DNA of 64,000 nucleotides, from positions 568,112 to 632,111 of the forward strand of contig NW_006497560.1 of assembly GCF_000471905.2 (NCBI RefSeq). Reading direction: 5' to 3'. Each line of letters starts with the position of its first letter. The stretch's first letter is position 1. The position numbers and the translations under genes are program-made. The DNA comes from Amborella trichopoda. Lineage: Eukaryota > Streptophyta > Magnoliopsida > Amborellales > Amborellaceae. Of this stretch, positions 55,192 through 64,000 are shown in pieces. The notes under the pieces were generated by a model. That model was not told where the DNA came from. It was given only the letters and a program-made list of their open reading frames with translations, and did not search any database.

Positions 55192-58100
55192 TTTCTTGTT
55201 TTTTGTTTTTTTTGACAATATTCCATTATTTTATTAATCAAAAGAGATTACAATGCAATCAAGTAATCAAAACATATTAAATAACCAAATCTTACATCGC
55301 ACATCCTCTCTTGGCTAAAGCATCCGCAATTCTATTTCCATCTCGATAAATATGTTGGAAGGTCATAGTCATATCCTGGCTCAACTCCATTATTTCCATC
55401 CATTTCGACCTTAACGTCCAAGGAGGTCTAGAGACACAATTACACCAATTAACCACATTAAAGGAATTGCATTCTAGCATACATCCTTTATGTAAGCCTC
55501 TATCCTTTACGTAAGTCTCTATTTTTAAAAATTTTGAGCCCCTTTAGCGCTGCAATCAGTTTTGCTTCATTGGTTGCTTTCATACCACACGAACCTGCAA
55601 AGTAGAAAATACACTATCCAAGATGATTCCTTACCACGCTTCCAAAGCCTGTTGTCCCCGGATATGGATGTGGCTTTGGGGCAATGGTCCTGCAATTCCA
55701 ATAATTTGAAGAAACTAGCTCTATATATCATAAGTGAAAGGGCACTGTAAGAATAAGTGGTCACCACTTTCATCACACTCCTTGCATAGCATACAAATAT
55801 TTATCATTATCCTCCCTCTCTTCATAAGCTTATCAACTGTCAGACACTTCCCTTGAAATAGCACCCAAAGAAACACCTTCACTTTTTGTGGAATCCTCCA
55901 AGACCATATTTTACGCAATGAGTCCCTATTCCACCGTATCCTATCATGGAATGGAATATTATATGCTGATTTCACATAAAATACCTTATCACTTTCATCC
56001 TCCCACACCAAGTCATCAGGAAAGTCCTGATGTAACTTCACATTTTCCAGCAATCTAAATAACTCTTCCATCTGCAAGATAAAATCATCACTAACCATAT
56101 TATACGCACACTTTATATCCCAGGTTCCCCTCTCCTTGCAATATATACATCGCCTACTTTGGCCCTAGGTTAGATGATGCATTCTAGATCAGAGGAAAAG
56201 AATACCTTAACGGAGTCTCTCCAATCCATTTCCCATGCCAAAATGGATTCCTAAGACCATCCCCCACCGCCCATCTCAAACAACTCAATATGAACCTTCT
56301 ATTATGAATAACACATTTCCAAACCCGTAATTGCAACCTCGAACTCCTATTATTCCCCAACCACAAGCTATCCCTATCCTCTCCATACTTATCCTTGAAA
56401 ACCTTTTTCCATAGAGCCTCCTTCACCATCCATAGATCTTCATCGCCACTTTTCTAACAAAACATAATTAGCATATTTTACTCTCCTAACTCTAAGGCCT
56501 CCTTCAGAGAATGGTATACACACTTTATCACAACTCACCAAGTGGTACTTCTTCCCAAATTCACCTGATCCCCAAAGAAAGTTTTTCATCAGTCTTTCAA
56601 TAACCTTTGAGACAGAAGTTAGCATCATTAGCAGAGACATCTGAAACGCAACCAAATTAGAAATTAAAACCTTAATAAGGATCATCCTACCACCGAGAGA
56701 GATATTTTTTAACTTCCACAAATCCAATTTGGCATACATCCTTTCAATCACGGGATCCCAAACCGACCTTGGTAATCGACAGTCTGAGATTGGCAACCCA
56801 AGCACCTAATGGGAAATGCCTCCACTTTACATCCCAAAATATTAGCTAATTGGTTCACGATCTCATTCTCATTTGCCACATCAATAATAGAAGTCTTCTT
56901 AAAATTCACCTTGAGGCCTAACCCCATTTTACAGCACAAAAGCATTTTTCTAATGTTCATAATCTGTTCCACAAATGCATCACAAATGAGAAGCATATCA
57001 TCAGCATACTGAAGATGCGAAATCTATTGACTATTAGCTAAGACCTTAAACTGGCTCATGTTTGCCACATTTTCAATGCTACGGTTAAAAGCCTCCCTCA
57101 TAAAGGGAACAAGGGATCACCTTGTCTCAACCCCCTTGAGGCTTTAAAAACACCTTTAGGGTTTCCTTCCACAAGAATCGAAAAATGGGTACTCTTTAAA
57201 CAACCCCTTATTTATCCGTACCACTTGTCCCCAAAACCCATGCATCTCATTACTTCTAAAAGCACATCCCAGACCACCTCATCATATGCCTTCTTCAAAT
57301 CCAACTTAAACAAAACACTAGGTTCTCCAAATAAATTCCTTGAATGACTCTCCCTTGAATGACTCTCCCTTGAATGACTCTCCCTTGAATGAAATCTAAA
57401 TGTGGACCCACCACAACTCTATTCAATACTTTATTCAATCTTTCAGCCAGTATCTTAACAATAACTTTATACATGCCTGTTAACAGACTAATAGAGCGAA
57501 TATATGATATCCCTGAGATAAAGCCACTTTTTGGAATGAGCACTATATATGTTGAATTTATTGCTTTATTGAGAACACCCCTTTCCAAAAACTCATTTAC
57601 CATCATCATCAAGTCCATTTTCATAACATCCCATAATATTTGAAAAAACCTAAGAAGAAATCCATCAGGTACTGAAGCCTTACCTCCCGACAAAGCAAAA
57701 ACAGCTCTTCGCCTCCTCCTCAGATGCCTATTCTTCTAATGATCTAGCCTCCTCCAAAGACAGCCTTTGAAAATTCAACACATGCAATGTAGGAGTAAAA
57801 ACCATATCTTTGGTAAATAAATGTTGAAAATGGTTGACAAATTTCATCTCCTATGCACTTCTATCCCCATCAATAAGTTCTTCAAATCGAACTCTTGAAA
57901 TATCATTTTGTCTTCTCCTGGAGTTCACAATTGCATGAAAATATTTTGTGTTCGAATCACCTTCTCTTAACCCTTTCACCCTAGATCTTTACCGTCGATA
58001 TATTTCTTCTGATCTCAGCGTCTCATGAAGAGAACTTAGGAGGCCCACCTTCTCATCTCGAAGGCCCATTGTAAAATTACAGACATTTTGAATCTGAGCT

Positions 58101-58330
58101 TCTACCCCCTCCAAATCTAACATGATCTTCTGAATCATTTCTTTTAATTTGGAACTTCGTCTCTTTCTTCTATTGAAGTAACTTGTGCTTGATACTAATC
58201 AACTTTTTATGCACACAAAAACCATAGCAGCCCTGAATAATAGAATTTTGCCATGTGTGCTTAATAATTTCAACAACCTCCTTTTCATCTAACCAAACCA
58301 AATCTAACGGAAATGGTATTTAGCAATCTC
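55178..58330 (-). mobile_element. L1-type LINE, 3.1 kb, 5'-truncated, with RT and RNase H
   Basis: Body 55192-58316 on the minus strand. From right to left: reverse transcriptase (57693-57295, VPDGFLLRFFQILWDVMKMD, AINSTYIVLIPKSG), a thumb-like region (56996-56440, FPIRCLGC, GGRMILIKVLISNLVAFQMS), the zf-RVT domain (56098-55721, IPQKVKVFLWVLFQGKCLTV), and RNase H (55480-55292, WTLRSKWMEIMELS, RDGNRIADALAKRG). The tail is A-rich (CAAAAAAAACAAAAAAC). TATTTAGTAATCTC (55178-55191) and TATTTAGCAATCTC (58317-58330) are 14-bp target duplications with one mismatch. Frameshifts and stops are present. A 10-13-bp block, ATGACTCTCCCTTGA, is repeated 3 times near 57343-57390. Confidence 0.9.
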
Positions 58331-58609
58331 AATCGTTTGTTTTAATGTGAAATTGAATTGGGGCAACTTAGAGGTGTTGTTTGGGCCTTTGTTTAATATA
58401 ATTTCAAATTGTATTAAGTCTCATAAATTGGTGCATTACTATAACTTTGTTGGATATATTTATATAGTCATGGGTGTACAAGGGACATATTGAAAGTTCT
58501 TAAATTATAAGCACTTGGAGCACCATTGTTTACATCCAACAACATTAGCATTGGTTTGTATTCGCATGTAAATTAGATTAACAGGTTGTTTAATCATGGG
58601 TGCGGTTTC

Positions 58610-58914
58610 TATAAGGTTGCATCCTTAAACAACCCAATTAAGGTGCACCTCCAAATTTTATCATAACATGTAATTTTGGTGAAATTTTTTTTATGTTATC
58701 TCAAAATCTATTTGCATATCTAATTATAAAATTTTAAATTCAAAAAATAGTTAAAATCAAGCAGGTCTAGATAATGTATTGCAAGATGCACTATTTCTAG
58801 GACTCAAAATCTTTTTTTTCTTTCATATTCATACATCTCGACATTAAATCAACATTTTCCAATGGATATTTGAGGTGCATTTGTAATTCTACATTTTAAA
58901 GTTGAAACCTTATA
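58610..58914. mobile_element. MITE with imperfect inverted ends
   Basis: Left TATAAGGTTGCATCCTTAAA and right (reverse-complemented) TATAAGGTTTCAACTTTAAA, continuing to GGTGCACCTC / GAGGTGCAT. About 305 bp, non-coding. The inner CATACATCTCGACATTAA and TTTGAGGTGC blocks recall the MITE at 33315-33668. Confidence 0.7.
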
Positions 58915-59250
58915 TATACTATTTTCCTTTAATCATTGACTGTAACAAGTAGATGTTTGTTCCATGTATCTGTGGATTGGCAAATAGGCATTAAAATTGC
59001 CATGGCCATCCAAATAGACGTGTTGAATATGTGGGTTATCTGCCAAATGTGACACTTAGTCAAGTGAGTCAACCATGATAGGTATAGCATCCCATGTCAT
59101 TATAAGGACTTTGCTAAGGTAATTGGCCATTTTGAGCCATCCGTTGAAGGCTCAAGAATTAAGTTGTGAAATTATATTCCCCGATACCAACCTCAGGTTG
59201 CCAGCCTCAAACTCTCACCTTCCATGGGATACCCACACACAAAAAAGAAG

Positions 59251-61111
59251 TGTTGGGTTTATGTGGCCCTTAAAGGCCTTATGAGAGCTTGTACAACAAT
59301 TTCATATAGTGAAACATAAACTCAGTGAAAATGTGGTCCTCTTGTGGACCATACTAGGCACAGATGTTATTTGTCAATACTCAGACTTGGTTTGACATGT
59401 TCGGCCAGTCGAGTTGAAAAACCCAAGGTACCTGGGCATAGAAATAAACCGATGAAGGTTATGTGAGTCATCCCTTGATGAGGTAAAAATTGCCCAGATG
59501 AATAAGCCAAGGGACTGTGTGACCCTTGTGTGTGATGGTTGATCTTTAGAGACTGGGTCAAAGCCTCATCCCCCAAACTATCACACGGCATGTACAAATG
59601 ATAGTCATATCGAGAAAGTGAACCACTTTTAAAGGTGAAACGTGTACATATACGAGACCTCTATGCACCATAGAGCTGTGGTTGCATCATGGTCTGGGGG
59701 ACTATGGATTTGTCTATGAAGGAGACCTGTATTCCATAAACTAAGGTTGCATCCCCTGGCTTATTGGTTGACTTTGATGGCTCATTCATGAACCCTTACA
59801 ATGGTTTGTGAGTCATGGGAACCGTTTGGTCAGTTTGAGAAAGATAGTATGGATCATAGTCCACAGTTGAAGGCAGAGTGCTCCAGTATATTCATAATTT
59901 TTAGACCTATACGGATTCGATTCCCATCAAAATTACTTAATTTTAACTATTTTTATATTATATGGTTTTTAGATTGATTATTTGAATTTTTGTGATTATC
60001 TTGATATTTTATTTTTATAAGAGAAAATCAATTTTCAATATTTCAAATAATAAAAGAGAAATAAACCTTGTTTATAATTATTTAAAAATCATTTATTAAT
60101 TAACTTAACATATGGGGGTGGGTGGCCTATTATTATTATTTTAATAATAACTTGGAGATTGTGTGGGGCCCACTTGGAGCCACCTAGGGTGGCACGAACC
60201 ACACATAGAGGGTTGGCTTGCCATTTTGGTCCAAGCCCCCTCATGCTAAGTTGGCTTTCTAAATTTTGTTGTAAAGTTTTCCTGGTTTAGAAATCAATAA
60301 ATTTATTTTGGTATGTCTTGCAATGCAATATATTTGACTCTTCAAACTCTAATTGAAAGAGGAATGAGGAATGAATATCCATACAAAAAAATGAAAAAGT
60401 ATGATTATATTTTCTTTATTTGAATATTTGATGGAATTAGGTTTAAGAAATGGAGGATAGGATTTTAACACCTTCATTTGAATCTTGATAGTAGATCTGA
60501 ATAGTGGATGGCTCACATCTCTCACCTGACAAATCTCCTTAGATCAATGGTCTAGAATTGATCTCACTAAATATGATACACTGTAAACCTTCGAAAATCT
60601 ATAAATAAGGTCTCCTCTCCCCTAAATCTCAATACCTCCAATCTTCTCTATTCTCTATCTAAACTCTCTCTACTCTCTCCTTCTCTCTCTAGGGGGAACA
60701 CCCCACTTGAGAAAGTTCTTTCTCTCTCTCTCTAATATTCTCTCTCTCATATAGAAAGTAGAAGGGGGCACACCCCACCTAGGAGACCTCTCATCTCTCT
60801 AGGTTAAGCCAAATGGGTTTAAGGTAGGCTAAAGCATTGAAGCTTTAGCACTTTGGTTCAAAATAGTTCATATGCTCTCATAATTAGATGGTTTTGTCAT
60901 ACTTAATAGATTCCAAATTGATCATTGATCCCGAACACTATTGGAGGAGGATACTCGGTGTGAGGTGCACTAAGCCTGGTTGAAGTAATCTCCAGCAACT
61001 TTTAATTGCTTAACTTTAGTTCTTTTTGTGCTATTCTATTCCCATAAAGCAATATGTCAAGTTTATCGATTGAATAAAGCAGTTGTTTTTAGCAGTACCA
61101 AGTGAGAACCA
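59251..61111 (+). mobile_element. Probable solo LTR related to the large copia LTRs
   Basis: Starts TGTTGGGTTTATGTGGCCCTT, sharing GTGGCC[C/T]TTAAAGGCC, CACGGCATGTACA, TGATAGTCATAT-like and TTGACTTTGATGGCTC-like blocks, in the same order, with the LTRs at 4728 and 9718. It then has TATAAATAAGG near 60599, CT-rich tracts at 60650-60780 and an end near AGTGAGAACCA. No internal retrotransposon sequence follows, so a solo LTR is inferred. No clear target duplication was found. Confidence 0.65.
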
Positions 61112-62110
61112 TTTTTTTTTTTTTATTTCAAGAGAGCTTTTATTTGTAATTGAACATTATAAGTGATCTAGTTGGTGAAAGAAAAGAAAATTTTAAATTT
61201 ATAGACATTGTGTTTTGTCATATAGTCCTACTTTCAAGAAGAGGGGCAAATTTTCACATCCAACATTGTTGAAAAATGGTTAGGTGAAATAAGGGCAAAA
61301 AAAGTACAATTTACAATAATAAAAGCCCGAATCCTTCCTGTTTTCAGGCACACACGAGCGCTATCTCAAGACAATATTTGCCCCTCCTAGACATTGTATT
61401 TAGTGTGCATAAGAAGGGCAATTTGTCATCAGGATACAGGAAAACATAGAGATCTCTTTTGATAATTCAAAGTTCTATACACCTAAGCTAGGAAACCACA
61501 CACTAGACACCAGGGTCTTGATGTTTTTGAGAGAGAAAGTGTGAAGAACGAGTACAGAGAGATTAGCCCATTGTTGTGCTTCTTAGAAATGCAAAGAAAG
61601 GTATGTAGAGAGAGTTGCAAAAAGCCTTGTTGAAGTGTTAATCTCATATGGAAAGGAGAGCCCAATTATAGAGCTATAAGGTGGCTGCACATTAACTGTA
61701 ATGGTGGTTACATGCACCACCAACAACTAAAAGTTACATGTACCCCCGTAAGGGGGTTGTTACAAGCCTCCATTCGTCAACGGCTAAATGACCGTTGGAT
61801 CTGCTGTTAGAAGCCTCCATTTCATGAACGACTAGATGACCATTGGACTCCCACACAAGCTGGGCTCACAAAAAGATATCAAACCTCAAGTCCGACTCAT
61901 ACACGCGTAAAGTGCACCATCAAGCGCCCTTACACCCACGCACACACATGTGCATGTGCATGTCGCAAACTTTACGTGCTCCGCACATGCACTATCATTC
62001 TCTCCTTTGTATTAAGACTATATGGCATGAGAATGCCTGTACTTAAATACATCTCAATTTATTCTCTTATCTTCAATGTGGGACTCAAACCCACAACTCT
62101 CTCTCTCTAC
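61112..62110. other. Unassigned, possibly LTR-derived, with a 53-bp duplication
   Basis: AAGCCTCCATT..CG[A/G]CTA[A/G]ATGACC[G/A]TTGGA is present twice (about 61762-61800 and 61809-61850). The end TGTGGGACTCAAACCCACAA followed by a CT tract near 62076-62108 has the texture of a copia LTR end. Not assigned. Confidence 0.35.
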
Positions 62111-62828
62111 AAAAATAGCTTAGGAAAAAACCAAAAAACTATATTGTTGTTTTGAAATATAAACAAGTATTTTTCAAACAAAAATTCGAACAAACATATC
62201 AAAAAGGCATAAGAAAAACCACCCTTTCTTATCTGCTTGGTACCCAATTCCAAGTACATTGCTATATGCCAAGCATGAATTGTACACTCGATATGAATAG
62301 TAGTTTCCTCGACTTTGTTGACAAACATGGTCTTGGAATATTATATTATAAAATATACAATAAGATGATTTATATTTGGTACATGGAGGTCACAATTCAT
62401 GTTCACCATTGCGAAATTGGATTGATGCATTTATTCCATTGATTAGTCTCAAAGTTCAATATAATGTTTTCAAACTCACCCAAGTTGTCAGGTTTTACAT
62501 GGGATGGTTATAGGTAATTGTGATCTCCTTGTATCAAAAATAAATGGTCTCGTAGTATACAATTCATTTATATTATTGCACATATCTCAAGTATACACCA
62601 GTCCTCTTCTTAGAGGTTCTTCTAATAAGGTCTTCTTTCTCTCTTTCCTAACTTCATGGTTCATTGAGTCTATATTAGCTAGCTCGAGGTTTTCTAGTTG
62701 TTACATACAATCCATCTTAGGTTTGTTTAGTTCATTTGCATTTGTAATAAATATTTGACAAATTTATCTCAGGTGCGCTTTAAATGGTCATTTGAAAACA
62801 AGATTTGACCTCTAATATATAAAATTTT

Positions 62829-62891
62829 GAATTGGACTCCTCCTTACTAGAATACATAGAATTGGACTCCTCCTTACTGGAATACATAGAA
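62829..62891. repeat. Short tandem duplication, 30-bp period
   Basis: AATTGGACTCCTCCTTACTA and the ATACATAG following it are repeated immediately with one base changed. Confidence 0.9.
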
Positions 62892-64000
62892 CATTTATTT
62901 TGTTTAAAGTTGATGAAAACTATTTTTGCGTTTCCACCTTGCAGAAAAATTATTTGGAGCTCCCTCTCAAATTACTTATTTCTCTTACTCATCTTATGGA
63001 TTTCTCAAAATGTAGATTACGGATTAGAGCCCAATGCTTACATAAAATAATACATATATCTCATTCAAGTCCGTCAACTTTGGAGACTTCATTTTGAAAC
63101 TTCTAGTGGTTAAGGAGTGTGAATTTCTAATATAAAACTTGTTTACTGTATAATTGATGCAATTTAACACTATTATAATAAGTTGATCAAACTTGTCTTC
63201 AAATCAAATTTGCATGTAAGATCTTCATCCCATCAATCTAAATGAATGGTTGCAACATCTTCACCATTACTTTAATTTTTTTTTTCTATTCAACCAATGG
63301 AGAAACGGTCTCCAGCCCGTGGTTGGAATAAAATTCAAGACGTCATGTTGTGACACCTACCATCCTGACCACCAATTCCTTGAGCCTATTCCTCATTACA
63401 TTCAATTGGAATAATTAAAATCCACATCAACATATGCTTGCAAAGAAACACATATTCATGCGTAATGTATCAAGGTGGGAATATTCAGTTGCGCTCGACT
63501 CACACTGATCGGGATTCGATTCCATGGAAGTTTTTAAACACGAATTTGACTTTGAACAACACCTCTAGATTGAGGGATAAAAGACGTTTGACTAATGCCA
63601 ATACTACTCGTACTAACTTTTAGAAGGTGTTTGTTTGTCCGCTTGTGTGTGTATGCATGTGTATGTGTCAATAAGACACAGAAGTACTCCTTATTGAGTG
63701 GGATTTGCAATTTTTGGACATCTTCATTATTACATATGAACATATGGTGGCATCTAAGAATAGCATTGACATATGGATGGAGGGGTTAATTTTTAGTTTA
63801 GGTATACCATATGTTATTGATTTCAGAGTACTGGGGAAAGGGCACAAATTCATAAGAACAAAGAGTCACGGGATTATAGCGCTGAAAATCCATACTCCCT
63901 ATATCATTAAAATCTTTACATAGAAGAAATTGACAAAAATTGTGTTATGAGAGCCTTATAGGTGGAGTCTTGGCCTTAAACTCGGCAAATACCTACCACC
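62892..64000. other. Right edge of the window, nothing recognised
   Basis: AT-rich, short TG-rich patch at about 63640-63670. No coding block, LTR or MITE end that I can support. Confidence 0.5.

Noticed and set aside
63438-63923. Several small open frames at the right edge
   Set aside because: They overlap on both strands and carry no conserved block.

Overview
This is nuclear DNA of a flowering plant with a large, transposon-rich genome. The signs are canonical GT-AG introns up to 13 kb, Ty1/copia and gypsy remains, L1 and RTE LINEs, hAT-type MITEs, a MULE, a Helitron, and plant-only protein families (PPR, plant mobile domain, a tri-domain aldolase fusion). I could not settle the species. 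No tRNA, rRNA, CRISPR array or organelle insert was seen.

The only host gene that looks intact is the 3' part of a class II (ketose-bisphosphate) aldolase gene on the + strand. Seven visible exons lie between about 59 and 21385, and the 5' part is left of the window. Its first visible intron is 13.1 kb and holds a minus-strand copia scrap, a tandem repeat of about 327 bp, and a three-level nest: a gypsy fossil is split inside its integrase by a copia element with about 2-kb LTRs, and that element holds a fold-back MITE sitting inside a (TA)n tract. A later intron holds one hAT-type MITE inside another, each with its own 8-bp target duplication. The first visible exon may carry a one-base break.

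21.6-25.6 kb is a short-LTR copia fossil (minus strand) with an L1 3' end inserted on the + strand. 25.8-26.6 kb is a CpG-rich tandem array built on TGCCGGAGCG, the least explained part of the window. It abuts a broken PPR gene (26.7-27.8 kb), followed by a scrap of a 2-oxoglutarate dioxygenase gene at 28.6 kb.

30-47 kb is a graveyard of gene-bearing DNA transposons. It holds a plant-mobile-domain gene (minus) head to head with an RPA-like ssDNA-binding gene (plus), AT-rich tandem duplications, a MULE transposase (plus), and a 4-kb Helitron Rep/helicase (minus) whose HUH and tyrosine motifs are damaged.

47-64 kb has mostly dead elements: a tiny RTE LINE 3' end, another GGGTCC-type hAT MITE, a gypsy gag fossil, an RTE LINE, a 3.1-kb L1 with a 14-bp target duplication, a MITE, and a probable solo LTR related to the big copia LTRs in the aldolase intron. 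The last 2.9 kb shows only short repeats.
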